Part shown: one piece after another, positions 8,470 through 17,512 of the stretch
Numbering within the stretch: position 1 is the stretch's first letter
Layout of the letters: each line of letters opens with the position of its first letter
Assembly: GCA_965223305.1 (NCBI GenBank)
Contig: CBDCWT010000074.1
Span: 62,001 to 126,000, forward strand
Direction of reading: 5' to 3'
Source of the DNA: CBDCWT01 sp965223305
Lineage (GTDB): Bacteria > Planctomycetota > Planctomycetia > Pirellulales > Pirellulaceae
Length of the DNA: 64,000 bases
Position numbers and translations under genes: made by a program
The notes under the pieces: generated by a model
The model's input: only the letters and a program-made list of their open reading frames with translations
Databases searched by the model: none
Told to the model about the DNA's origin: nothing

Positions 8470-9302
8470 TCTTCCTCTCCGTCGCCAGGAACAAACTCCG
8501 AGCGTTCTTGTTCTGCGTATACGTCAGCCAACCAGCTGTCGAATCGGTCCCTCGGTACGACGGTCAACCGGCCGCGCATCTTGTAGTGGCCCCACCCACA
8601 GAGCTCGGCACAGACAATGTCATAAATGCCAGTCTGATTCGCCCGAAACCACACGAACTGCTTCATGCCCGGGACCAGGTCCTGCTTGAGCCGCAGATTG
8701 GGCAGAAAGAAGCTGTGCAGCACGTCTTGGCTCTTGATGGCCAACACGACGTCCTCGTCGACCGGGACGTGCAAGTCATTCACTACGTGCACGTCGTCTG
8801 GAGTACCAAGCAGACCGTCGTTACCCGCATAGCGAATTCGCCACTCGAATTGCCGGCCGGTCACCTCGGCCAAAGGCGGCCGCAGCTCTTCGCTCCCCGC
8901 CAACGTCGGCCGCCGCAGCTTGGCGTCCGCCCAGGCATTCATCTGGTAAATCGCAATGAACAACAGTGTGGCTGCCGGGAGGATCGACCAGACGATTTCC
9001 AGCGAATGATTGCCGTGCGTGAACTTGACTGGTTCGCTGGTCTTCGCCGCGTCATACCGCCAGATAAACCAGAACAACAGCAAACTGGTGCCGACGAAAA
9101 TCACACCCGTCAAGTAAAGGATGAACAAGAACAGGTTGTCGATGATGCCGCCGTAATCGTTGATGTTCCGGGGCAACCAATTGTCCGCGGGAAACGACCA
9201 CGCACCGCCACTCATCGGCCAGTAGTCACCCATGGCGCAGACAAACACCAGCACGCCCAGCACTGGAACGGACAAAAACAGCAAACTCCAGAATCGTCCC
9301 AC
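8466..9302 (-). CDS. ctaC: Cytochrome c oxidase subunit II (CuA subunit)
   Basis: The 278-residue product has two N-terminal membrane helices beyond a leader segment and a periplasmic cupredoxin domain. All CuA ligands are seen: His196, Cys231, Glu233, Cys235, His239 and Met242, in CAELCGWGHYKM. The aromatic electron-entry patch is in QFEWRIRY. No heme c motif is fused, so the electron donor must be separate. The diheme lipoprotein encoded just upstream is the obvious candidate. The start is a GTG preceded by GGAGG at a good distance. The segment at 161-170 (NDGLLGTPDD) is an extra loop in the domain. Confidence 0.96.
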   Translation of the reverse strand: MGRFWSLLFLSVPVLGVLVFVCAMGDYWPMSGGAWSFPADNWLPRNINDYGGIIDNLFLFILYLTGVIFVGTSLLLFWFIWRYDAAKTSEPVKFTHGNHSLEIVWSILPAATLLFIAIYQMNAWADAKLRRPTLAGSEELRPPLAEVTGRQFEWRIRYAGNDGLLGTPDDVHVVNDLHVPVDEDVVLAIKSQDVLHSFFLPNLRLKQDLVPGMKQFVWFRANQTGIYDIVCAELCGWGHYKMRGRLTVVPRDRFDSWLADVYAEQERSEFVPGDGEEE

Positions 9303-9317
9303 CTGTTCCCTCCGGGT

Positions 9318-10673
9318 TTACATCCGCTCGCGTTGGTAGTTCGTATCAGGCATCGCTGGCCGGCTGATATTTTCATAGGGCAGTTGCTGGACATAGTCGA
9401 TCAAGCACCACAGATCTTCTTGGGTCAAACCCTGAATTGCGGGGTCTGCGCCGTCCGGCTTGATCACAGCTCCGGGCATGGGTGTCCCGTCAATGCCGTT
9501 GTGGATTCGCCAGTACAGATCGATCGGCCTTCGTCCGCCCCGGTAGACTCCCTGGCGAAGGTTGCGGGGCAGGATGTTGCGCGGCTGGAGCGCTCCCGCC
9601 CCGAGATACTCAGCTAGAGCGGCATCGTTGGCTGGCTCCAACTCCTTGGTCCAGTCGTCATAGTCGGTCGTCTCTCCGTCCCCCAGTTGGGAACCACCGT
9701 GACACTTGACGCAGTTCGCCACGGCGCCATAGAACAGCTCCCGTCCCCGGGCGGCGGTCAACTTCTTATCTCGGTCGGGATCCGGGCCGGGAACGGCGGT
9801 CACCATCGACTCGGAGGCAATCCACTTGTCGACAACTTCCGCCACGTAGTCACGAGCGATCGCGGCCTGTTCTGCTTTTTCTTCGTCCGTGCCCTGCAGA
9901 TTCAGCAAGCGGTCTTCAGGTTCCAGCTCCGAGGCCACGTAGTTCAACAACGTCCGCTCGACCTCGCCGCGGATGCTCAAGTACCGCACGTAGTGGACCA
10001 ACGCATCCACCTCGTTTTCCGGTAGCACCTTGAAGGCGGGCATCGCCGTTCCGGCGATGCCCTCGTTGAGAATCCGCTTGAGGTCTTCGTCCGTCGGTTT
10101 GAACCCCTTAGGTGTCGACTTGAACTTAAAGACACCCATCCGATAGTCGCGCGGATACGGGTTCAGAAAGGCTGCGGTGGGTCCCGCGCCATCGCCGGTC
10201 ACACCGTGGCAGTGCGCACAGTGTTCGCGGTACAGCCCGCGCGGATTGCCCGCCTCGTCACGGCCGACCGGACCGGCCGACCGTTCGAGCTTCGCCAGGT
10301 TCATCACCGCCCCTGTATCCAGGCCAGCCAGCGCCGGCACGTGCGGCTCGTCGGGCGTGCCGAAAAGTGCGGTTAGTAGATCTCCGAGCTCCCGCCGCCG
10401 CTCGTCGCCAAACTCGGTGCTCAAATCCCGCTCCTGCTTGCGGGCGTAGGCCGCATTAGCGCTGAATTCGGCCTGCGGGACACAGCCCGACAGCGCCGGC
10501 AGCAGGAGCGCGGCCAAGATCAGTTGGCAAATCAACAGGCAGCCCGAGCTCCGCAAGCCGCCACTCCTCCTCGAGCGACCAAACGCGGCTGCTGAAGCGA
10601 CCAGTGCTGGTTCCATCGCAAGTTCCAGCTCAGGACGGCCTGGAACGGTCGCCCTCCGACAATACCCCGCCAT
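9318..10673 (-). CDS. Diheme cytochrome c lipoprotein, likely electron donor to the oxidase
   Basis: The 451-residue product contains two heme c sites, CAHCH near residue 152 and CVKCH near 321, each within a cytochrome c domain that ends in a methionine-containing segment (GTAMPAF and GTPMPGA). An LSGC lipobox follows a hydrophobic stretch, with Cys at about residue 64, so a lipid anchor is likely, although the region before it is long and basic. AAAGGA precedes the chosen ATG. It lies between the cupredoxin-like genes and ctaC, the place for a periplasmic link between complex III and CuA. Similar SCO-adjacent diheme proteins are common in planctomycete oxidase clusters. The electron-donor role is inference. 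Confidence 0.88.
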   Translation of the reverse strand: MAGYCRRATVPGRPELELAMEPALVASAAAFGRSRRSGGLRSSGCLLICQLILAALLLPALSGCVPQAEFSANAAYARKQERDLSTEFGDERRRELGDLLTALFGTPDEPHVPALAGLDTGAVMNLAKLERSAGPVGRDEAGNPRGLYREHCAHCHGVTGDGAGPTAAFLNPYPRDYRMGVFKFKSTPKGFKPTDEDLKRILNEGIAGTAMPAFKVLPENEVDALVHYVRYLSIRGEVERTLLNYVASELEPEDRLLNLQGTDEEKAEQAAIARDYVAEVVDKWIASESMVTAVPGPDPDRDKKLTAARGRELFYGAVANCVKCHGGSQLGDGETTDYDDWTKELEPANDAALAEYLGAGALQPRNILPRNLRQGVYRGGRRPIDLYWRIHNGIDGTPMPGAVIKPDGADPAIQGLTQEDLWCLIDYVQQLPYENISRPAMPDTNYQRERM

Positions 10674-10687
10674 GCTAGGTCGTTCCT

Positions 10688-11608
10688 TTACTGAAATTCC
10701 GAGCTGTTCACCGAGACGGTTAGCTCGTGGGACTCGTCGGGAGAAAGCGCCAGTTTGAACTTGCCCTTCGACCACTTCTCCGTCTGACCGTTGACTGTGA
10801 CTTCTTCCACATAGATGGCTTTCTCCTGCCAGACTCGATACTCCAACTCGATGCCGGCGGGCACGTTCCGAATCTCGAAACGGCCTTCCTCGTCGGTCAC
10901 CGCGAAGTACGGATGGTCGTAGAGCATCATCCAGGCTTTCATCCAGGGATGAATGTTACAGGTGACGCTGAAGGGTGCTGTCGAAATCCCGCCAGGCTCG
11001 TAGGGGGTGGACGAGTTGGCTGGAACCATAAAATTGCCCTTGGCCGCCCCTCCACGCTGCGGATCGAGATTCGTGTTGTGGCCCACCGGGTCGCTGTTGA
11101 GCACCTTGATCTTTTGGGTCGCTCGATAGGCGGCGACGTGGGTGAGAAAAATGCAGTCCTTCTGATCGAACTCGACTTCGGCGAATTTGCTCTCCGAATA
11201 ACTTTCGTGTTCCCATTTGGGGTCGTCCTGCGGCAACTTGCTGGAGACGTAGATCAAGACGTTCTGGATCCCCCCCGAGGGACCGATCAGCACCGAATTA
11301 TCGAGCACCTGCCGGCCGCCGGGGGCGCAGACGTCAGTGTCTTTGTTGACCATCAACGCGGTCCGTGGTGGCGGCGCGCCGTCAAAGCGAAAGACACCCG
11401 ACAGAGTGGCCCAACCCGTCGGCTCGCCCAAACTTGGGCCGCCGCCGCCGGCGGCATCGATGCCGCTTTGCAACACACTCCGCATCGCCAGAGCGTTGCT
11501 TTCGCTGTACGAGAGCGTGGGCGCCGTATGATTATCGCGCGAACAACCCGCCGCGCAGATCACCACGACCCACAACAGCGCCGCAACTTGCTTTGATCGC
11601 TTGATCAT
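10688..11608 (-). CDS. Cupredoxin-like lipoprotein with C-terminal carboxypeptidase-regulatory-like domain
   Basis: The 306-residue product starts with a lipoprotein signal (CAAGC, Cys22). A beta-rich domain follows with residues typical of type 1 copper sites: His177 in PVGHNTN and Cys217, His220 and Met223 in CNIHPWM, the same spacing as the CxxHxxM loop of amicyanin. The last 90 residues (FAVTDEEGRFEIRNVPAG) resemble a carboxypeptidase regulatory-like or transthyretin-like fold. It is a paralogue of the next gene upstream. It sits between complex III and complex IV genes, so a role as a copper electron carrier is plausible but not shown. Related proteins are often annotated as methylamine utilisation proteins. 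Confidence 0.8.
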   Translation of the reverse strand: MIKRSKQVAALLWVVVICAAGCSRDNHTAPTLSYSESNALAMRSVLQSGIDAAGGGGPSLGEPTGWATLSGVFRFDGAPPPRTALMVNKDTDVCAPGGRQVLDNSVLIGPSGGIQNVLIYVSSKLPQDDPKWEHESYSESKFAEVEFDQKDCIFLTHVAAYRATQKIKVLNSDPVGHNTNLDPQRGGAAKGNFMVPANSSTPYEPGGISTAPFSVTCNIHPWMKAWMMLYDHPYFAVTDEEGRFEIRNVPAGIELEYRVWQEKAIYVEEVTVNGQTEKWSKGKFKLALSPDESHELTVSVNSSEFQ

Positions 11609-11643
11609 ATTCGATCCTGATTCGAACCACCGAAAGGGAAGGA

Positions 11644-12435
11644 CTACTTGAAATTCGCTTCCGTAAGCACGACCTCGCCGAAGTCGTTGGCTCCGGGTTT
11701 GATCGTCAACTTCTTGCGGCCCGATCTCCATTTCTCACTCTTGCCGGCGAACTTGAGATTCGCTTTGTGGCCGACAAAACCCGGCTTCTCGTGCCAGAAG
11801 CGGAAGGTCCACTCGCCGGCCGGCAGGTTCTTGATCGTCAGCTTTCCGTCTTTGTCGCTGACCGCGCCATAGGGATGGCTTATGATCATCAGCTTGGCAC
11901 TCATCCAAGGATGGATGTTGCAGGCGACGTTGGATGGCAGAGTCTCCTCGTTAGGGAACTTCATCGGCGCCGTCCCACCGGCGGGAATCAGCAGGTTTTG
12001 CGGCACGTTCTTCAAGACGGTGACGTTGGTGTTGTGGCCGACAGGATCTGGATTGCCGACCAGCAGCGTTTGCGTCGTGCGGAGAAACAAAGCGTGGGGT
12101 TCGAACCGACACCCTTTGTTGTCGAGCTTGATTTCTGCGTTTGCCGTTTTCTCGTAATCGGGGTGGACCGCTGGCTGCTGGCCGCCGCGCCGGACGTACA
12201 CGAAACAGAAAACGTCGCGGATGCCCTTGTTCTCCTTGTTCACGGTCAGTGATTCGTCGACCAGGTTGTGCTTGCCGCAGAACTCTGCGTCCTTGTTGGG
12301 GTTCAGCTTCGCTGGCACGGGGACCGGCCCGTCGTAGACGAAGTTGATCGTCAGATCTCCCCACTCGGCGGCGACCGCTGGTCGGCCGAGAGCGCAACAA
12401 GCAAACAAGAGGGCAGCTGTGAGTACTCTTTGCAT
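11644..12435 (-). CDS. Cupredoxin-like secreted protein, paralogue of the adjacent lipoprotein
   Basis: The 263-residue product has a cleavable signal peptide (about 1-23) rather than a lipobox. It shares with its neighbour the VGHNTN segment (His134) and the CNIHPWM loop (Cys172, His175, Met178), then a regulatory-like domain (GAVSDKDGKLTIKNLPAG). Two further cysteines at 53 and 77 and one at 109 may form a disulfide. The pair look like products of an old tandem duplication. The predicted site is the periplasm. A blue-copper role would fit the location between quinol oxidation and oxygen reduction modules, but copper binding is inferred only from the motif. Confidence 0.8.
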   Translation of the reverse strand: MQRVLTAALLFACCALGRPAVAAEWGDLTINFVYDGPVPVPAKLNPNKDAEFCGKHNLVDESLTVNKENKGIRDVFCFVYVRRGGQQPAVHPDYEKTANAEIKLDNKGCRFEPHALFLRTTQTLLVGNPDPVGHNTNVTVLKNVPQNLLIPAGGTAPMKFPNEETLPSNVACNIHPWMSAKLMIISHPYGAVSDKDGKLTIKNLPAGEWTFRFWHEKPGFVGHKANLKFAGKSEKWRSGRKKLTIKPGANDFGEVVLTEANFK

Positions 12436-12859
12436 GATCTACCACTTCTTTCCGGCCGATCGATGAACTATCCCTAGCTCGGATCGTAGCCTCTAGATCG
12501 CCCAAACTCCTGGGGCGTCGACTTGGCAGGCGCCCGCATCCCGTTGATGCCAGGACCAGTCCCAATAAGATTGGGACGAGCCCCACTTAACGCCGGGTTG
12601 AGCACTGTATGGCAGTGCCAGGTGTGACTCATAGGAGTATAAGTGCCTGGCAAGTTTGCCGCCATGCTTGTCCCCGAATCTGACGAAACCAGTCGCCACA
12701 GTCAGCCATCGGTCTCAGGTGATCGGTGTTTACAAACTATCGGTTGTCGGTGATCTGGATCCGGCGTCGGCCGGTCCCCTTTGTTAGGTTCTGTTTCACA
12801 GCCGGAACGCAAAGTCGCTGAGGCGATCGAGCGGCGCAACCGGCAAAGTATTTCCCCAC
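12436..12859. other. Intergenic region with hairpins, inside the respiratory locus
   Basis: No convincing gene is present in these 424 bp. They contain a perfect hairpin (12559-12577) and a wider inverted repeat with 7-bp arms, TGCCAGG at 12616-12622 and CCTGGCA at 12646-12652. The gap divides the respiratory locus into a complex III half and an oxidase half, so a promoter for the oxidase half may lie here. I could not identify one with confidence. Confidence 0.5.
12559..12577. repeat. Perfect 8-bp stem hairpin with 3-base loop
   Basis: GTCCCAAT at 12559-12566 pairs with ATTGGGAC at 12570-12577. No T run follows on either strand, so it is not a classic intrinsic terminator. It could be an RNA-processing or stability element between the complex III and oxidase halves of the locus. 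Confidence 0.5.
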
Positions 12860-15800
12860 TTACTCGCCCTCCGCCGCCGGCTGTGCTTCAGCAGTCGCCG
12901 GCGCGCTTTCCTTTACCAGCGGCGCGATCAAACTCCGCTGTCTGGTGTACTCATCAAAGTTCATCAACAGGTCGACCAACGCGTCGAGCTGCTCGATACT
13001 AGTTCCCTCGTAAAGCTCTCGCGCGACTCCACCCAAGTTCGGATCGCCTTCTACGTACTGGATGTTCACCGGCATGCTCGTGTACGGCAGGATGGACTTC
13101 GGATTGGCGACCCAGCGGCGGACAAAATCTGGTCGCAGCCGCCGATAGACATCGGCCAGATCAGGCGCTTTGGCAATGTCGGGCCCCGTCGGCTCAAAGT
13201 CACCGACCAAGTGACACTTGACGCAATAGTCCGAGCTGACAACCATCTTCATGGCATCCCGGAAACGGAGATGCTCCTGCCCTGCGTCCTCTGCGTCACC
13301 CCCGGAAGCAGCGCCAACGGCCTTCCGATAGGCTGCCTCTGCGGCAGCCAGATGCCCGCTCTGCTGGCGCGAGCTAAGTGCATACGGATACTCGGCGTTG
13401 TCGACCGCCGCAAAGTAGTTCACCAACTGGGACGCCTCTTGCGGCGACATGTTGAAGCGGGGCATCCGCAACACCACTGCCGGACGAATCGGATAGGGGT
13501 TCAGCAAGAAGTCGTGCAACCAATCGGTTTGTACCTTTTGGCCCTCGCCGATCAGCGGTGGAGGTACCCAGCCCCACGCTTCGGTGCCCTTCGCGTTGGG
13601 GTTTATTTGCTTCTCCCGCGCTACCACGCGGGGCAACAGGAATTTGGCGAGAAAACCACCAGACGCCTGCCGCTTCTTGGTGAGCCAATCGGCGAGCAGA
13701 TTCAATGGTGCGTTTCCGACCTCATAGACCGATCCGTCCAAAACCGTCGGTTGCCAGAGGTCCAGCGGGTACTCGAGGCCCGTCCGGTCGTAGTCTAGAT
13801 CGTCCTCGACCGGATCGCCGAAGTCATCGTAGGCCAACGGGACGGCGGAATCATCGACTGCCGGCATCCCCCCTACGGTTGCCTGCAGCAGGCCGCTGGG
13901 GTCCCGCTGCCGGGAGTCCTCTATCATCGCCGAGGGAAAATGGGTTTGCAGGAACGGGAAGGTACCCGTTGTCATCTGCTCACCGAAAGTGTCCGGTGCG
14001 TATGAGAAAGACCACTGCTGAGGCTCCAGCAGGTGGCAGCCGCCGCAGTTGTACTTTTCCAGTACCCGCCGGCCGGCCAGCAACGCCTGTTGATGGGGGT
14101 CGGGCTGGTAAATGTACTTTTTGCTGGGGGGATCCGCTACCAACCCCAACACAAAGGTCATGATCGCTTCCCGGTCCTCCGCATCAAACGGAAACTGGGG
14201 CATTCGCAGCCACTCGTTGTACTTCTTGTTCTGCGTTTTGTGATAGTCGTAGCTGCGCGGCTCGCGCAGCTTCTGGTAGATGAACCCCTCCCGGTGATGA
14301 CCTTCGATCAACTCCAGCATGAACGGATCGAGCGGGTCCGTGTCCCCACTGCCCTCGGGTGCGGCGTGTCCGTGATCCGCATCATCGCCGTTACCGTGAT
14401 CCTCGTGATGGCCATGGAGGTAGTTCGTGATGTGCTCGAAGGCCAGCATCGTAGGATTCTTGCGGCCCCAGTCTGCCAGCCCCGTGCCGATCGGCTTGGC
14501 ATCCTCGTAGCCGGGAATGTCGTGGCAGCCGTAGCAACCGTACTTGGCCACCGCCTTGCCGCCGACATAGTTCAACTTCTGCTCGCGAGTCAGCTGGCGA
14601 TCGAAATCGACGGGATCCGCAGATGCCAGCAGCTCGACCTCCGCGCCGCTTAACTCGTCGCGAAAACTAGCCGGAATTCCCGTCTTGGAGTACCGCTCGG
14701 CGGCGGCCGCCGAGTAGACATCCCGGAGGAACTCCAGCACCAGCCGGTCCAACGACTCGTCATCCACCTGGGAAGCGTCGACCAACGTGCCGGCTTCTGG
14801 CTTCCAGCCGACCGAGGAGCTGCTCAGCAGATACTCGACGACATCGTTGGCGGGATCGATCAGCTTGCCGTCGGCGTCTTCTTTTGGATCGAGGAACAGA
14901 TCCGGCATGACGGTGCGGGCGTGGTAGCGAGTCGGTTCCTTGATCCAGCTGTAGAGCCACCTGCGACCCTCAGCGTGCGCCAGCTTGTCGCCGACTCCCG
15001 AGAGGTCGGGGCCCTGCACCACCGAGTTGGCGTCGCGGTAGCGGCCGGCATCCGGAAAGTCCTTGTGCTCGTGACAGGCCACACAGCCTTGTTCGAAATG
15101 CAGCTTGCCGCGCTCTGCGGAAGGTGCCTCAGCACCGGCAACTGGCTCGAGATACTCAAAGGACTGCGACTTGTTCAACAGGAACGTCGTCAGGCCCAAC
15201 ACCTCCAGCGGTTCGAACTCGCTGGCAACCTGGCGGCTGCTATCGTCAAGATGCTTGGTGTGGCCGAAGAACTGCGGCATGCGAGTCGAAGGCCGGAAGT
15301 GCCCGGGCTCACGGATCCAATCGGCCAAGAAGTTAGCACCCAACTTGGCGGCGACGAAACGCAAGCTCGGCCCTGCCTTCCGCAGCGTGCCCGGATGCTC
15401 GCTGTCCTTCAGGAGCGGCGTTAGCCGCGCGTGGGTATCTGCGGACAGCCGGCTTTGTGCGGCCAGTTGGTCCTGTTCCAGCATTTCGTACAGCCGCCGT
15501 CGCACGTCGTCACGCTCGGGGTGCTGAATGAGCTGCTCTGTCCAGTCGTGTACTTCGGCATCCAGCTGCTCGTAGGCGGGATCGACTTTCAGCTGCAAAG
15601 CCGCGGCGAAAATGTTCGGCTCCAATCGCATGTCCGGACCAATCTGATCGTCCTTTTCGTAGCCGTTGATCTCGTGACACCCGAAGCAGCCGTATTTTCG
15701 CAGGAGCTGGTGGCCGTAGGTGACTTTCGGCGCCGGAGACTCAGGAAACCGTTCGCTGGGGCCCAACTCGGTCACTTGGTGGTGACACTTCAAACAAGCG

Positions 15801-17497
15801 CTCTCGGCGAACCGCCGGGAGTACATCGGGTAGATCCAGTGGTGGTTGTCGAACCAACCATGCTCCCGCCGCCATTGCTTGCGTTGGGCGACTGAATTCG
15901 GGGCGTGCGAAGCCCACTTGAACGCGGTGGCACTTCCCTGCCCTTCGTGACAGATGGTGCAAGCAAAGTCGGACATCTTATGCGGGCTGAGCGACCCGAC
16001 AAACAGATCCAAGCGAGGGTGTGACGAGTAGGGTGACGGCATTCCACGCCGCACGGTGACCACCAGCGGTTGCTGGGTCTGTGCCGCGTCCAGCAGGCGA
16101 TAGATGGTGCGGTCGGCATCGTAGATTTGATTGCCGTCTTGGTTGATCTCCACGATCACGTCCCCAACCCGAAAACCGGGACCCTCCCGTGTGGTCTCGA
16201 ACCCATCCGCCGACGGCTGCAGCAGGGTCGGCCGAATCTGATCGCCCATCACCGGCTCGTGCAGCTCGTCGGATAGATGCGAAGGAGCTTGAGCTGCCGG
16301 TGACTCCGGTCGCACGTACTGCACCATCACGTCTGACCGTGACAGCAATCCTTCGGGAGCCAGCCGCAGACCGTAGACTCCCTCCAGCCGGTCGACCGCC
16401 GTCTGGCGCTCGGTGGCGTCGGCGTCGTCCTCGGTCGCCGCTGCCTCGGTCGCCCCGTCAGCGGCGCTCTGGTCGGGTGGCGGCTGCAATACCAAGTGAA
16501 CCAAACGCTCTTGTTCGTAGGCTGGCATGTCCGCCGTGCCGGGCATCGTCTTGTCGATCAGCTGGTGGCAGGTCGTGCAGCGGTCGAAACGCCGCACTTT
16601 GCTAAAGTTGTAGTCAATCTCCAGGTCTTCGCTCCACAAGTTGTCGATCTGCCGTGGCGAATTAAAGGCGTCCAAGATCGGCAGCTCCAGCCACTTCTTA
16701 CCCGGGACAGGAAACCAACCTCCCAGCCACTGAATGTAGGTCGACCGCCGGCTCTCAATAGTCGCCTCAAGTTGCTCCAGCTCAGCCTTGTGGTCCTCGA
16801 CCAGTTCGCGGGCAGCATCTTCAGCCGACGTGATCTGTGCCAGCGTCTTTTCCAGGTCCCGGCGGTGAGCTTCAGCGTTCTGGTATTGCCGCGTCAGCTC
16901 GTCCAACTCGTCCTTGATCAAGTCGACCCGGGTCTGCTGGGCCTGCTGCTGCTCGGCCGATTGGGAGTCCCGGACCAGGAGTCCCAAAGCGGCCACGGCT
17001 GCATCCCGATCTGCCGATTTGAATTTCCGGCGATCCAGCAACGTTTCCTCACGGAACTTGGCGCTTTGGATGATCGAGTCCAACTTGCCGATCAGTGCCT
17101 TGCGGGGGCGGGCCGCGTCTTCCGCTTCCGCCGCCGCAACTTGTGCCGCCCACCTGTCGATCTGCTCAAACGAATAGCCAGCGGTCGCTTCTTGGGCGCC
17201 GACCGCGTGCTTGAACGCGGCGAGCTGCTCGGCGGCAATCGGCTGTTGCTGGGCCGCCTGGAGCTGCTCTTCGAGTTGCTGCAGCTCTTGCACTGCGGTG
17301 TTTGTTTTGTGCTGCAGCTGACGCCACTCGGTCATCTTGATCTCAACGCCGTTGGCCGTTCGCTGATAGGGTTTCCACTCCCGATCGTGGTCCGCCGCGA
17401 ACATCCAAATAGTGGCGATCAGCATCGCGACGCCACTCACCGCGAAGAGGATGTGCAGCCGTTTCTGGTCACGCCATGTATTTTCTGAGGCTGGCAT
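12860..17497 (-). CDS. Giant octaheme c-type cytochrome with coiled coil and PDZ-like domain
   Basis: The 1545-residue product begins with one membrane helix (14-34), followed by a long Gln/Glu/Ala-rich coiled coil (about 55-250). Eight heme c sites are seen with first Cys at 307, 513, 568, 604, 805, 988, 1151 and 1425. A PDZ-like segment lies at about 380-486 (GFRVGDVIVEINQ). A His-rich acidic loop occurs near 1028-1045, and several MPQF/MPRF-type segments may supply methionine ligands. It immediately follows the quinol oxidase membrane subunits (15-bp gap), so it is probably the cytochrome c subunit of that complex, greatly enlarged. Typical cytochrome c1 or QcrC proteins are only 200-300 residues. 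Electron transfer is a safe family inference. The domain roles are not known. Confidence 0.9.
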   Translation of the reverse strand: MPASENTWRDQKRLHILFAVSGVAMLIATIWMFAADHDREWKPYQRTANGVEIKMTEWRQLQHKTNTAVQELQQLEEQLQAAQQQPIAAEQLAAFKHAVGAQEATAGYSFEQIDRWAAQVAAAEAEDAARPRKALIGKLDSIIQSAKFREETLLDRRKFKSADRDAAVAALGLLVRDSQSAEQQQAQQTRVDLIKDELDELTRQYQNAEAHRRDLEKTLAQITSAEDAARELVEDHKAELEQLEATIESRRSTYIQWLGGWFPVPGKKWLELPILDAFNSPRQIDNLWSEDLEIDYNFSKVRRFDRCTTCHQLIDKTMPGTADMPAYEQERLVHLVLQPPPDQSAADGATEAAATEDDADATERQTAVDRLEGVYGLRLAPEGLLSRSDVMVQYVRPESPAAQAPSHLSDELHEPVMGDQIRPTLLQPSADGFETTREGPGFRVGDVIVEINQDGNQIYDADRTIYRLLDAAQTQQPLVVTVRRGMPSPYSSHPRLDLFVGSLSPHKMSDFACTICHEGQGSATAFKWASHAPNSVAQRKQWRREHGWFDNHHWIYPMYSRRFAESACLKCHHQVTELGPSERFPESPAPKVTYGHQLLRKYGCFGCHEINGYEKDDQIGPDMRLEPNIFAAALQLKVDPAYEQLDAEVHDWTEQLIQHPERDDVRRRLYEMLEQDQLAAQSRLSADTHARLTPLLKDSEHPGTLRKAGPSLRFVAAKLGANFLADWIREPGHFRPSTRMPQFFGHTKHLDDSSRQVASEFEPLEVLGLTTFLLNKSQSFEYLEPVAGAEAPSAERGKLHFEQGCVACHEHKDFPDAGRYRDANSVVQGPDLSGVGDKLAHAEGRRWLYSWIKEPTRYHARTVMPDLFLDPKEDADGKLIDPANDVVEYLLSSSSVGWKPEAGTLVDASQVDDESLDRLVLEFLRDVYSAAAAERYSKTGIPASFRDELSGAEVELLASADPVDFDRQLTREQKLNYVGGKAVAKYGCYGCHDIPGYEDAKPIGTGLADWGRKNPTMLAFEHITNYLHGHHEDHGNGDDADHGHAAPEGSGDTDPLDPFMLELIEGHHREGFIYQKLREPRSYDYHKTQNKKYNEWLRMPQFPFDAEDREAIMTFVLGLVADPPSKKYIYQPDPHQQALLAGRRVLEKYNCGGCHLLEPQQWSFSYAPDTFGEQMTTGTFPFLQTHFPSAMIEDSRQRDPSGLLQATVGGMPAVDDSAVPLAYDDFGDPVEDDLDYDRTGLEYPLDLWQPTVLDGSVYEVGNAPLNLLADWLTKKRQASGGFLAKFLLPRVVAREKQINPNAKGTEAWGWVPPPLIGEGQKVQTDWLHDFLLNPYPIRPAVVLRMPRFNMSPQEASQLVNYFAAVDNAEYPYALSSRQQSGHLAAAEAAYRKAVGAASGGDAEDAGQEHLRFRDAMKMVVSSDYCVKCHLVGDFEPTGPDIAKAPDLADVYRRLRPDFVRRWVANPKSILPYTSMPVNIQYVEGDPNLGGVARELYEGTSIEQLDALVDLLMNFDEYTRQRSLIAPLVKESAPATAEAQPAAEGE

Positions 17498-17512
17498 GCT
17501 GTGTTTCTTGAC

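Noticed and set aside
8457..9617. Long plus-strand frame of 386 codons
   Set aside because: It lies antisense to ctaC, whose copper ligands prove the other strand is coding. High GC makes such shadows common.
16496..17488. Plus-strand frame of 330 codons
   Set aside because: It is antisense to the octaheme gene, shows no domain and has no ribosome site.
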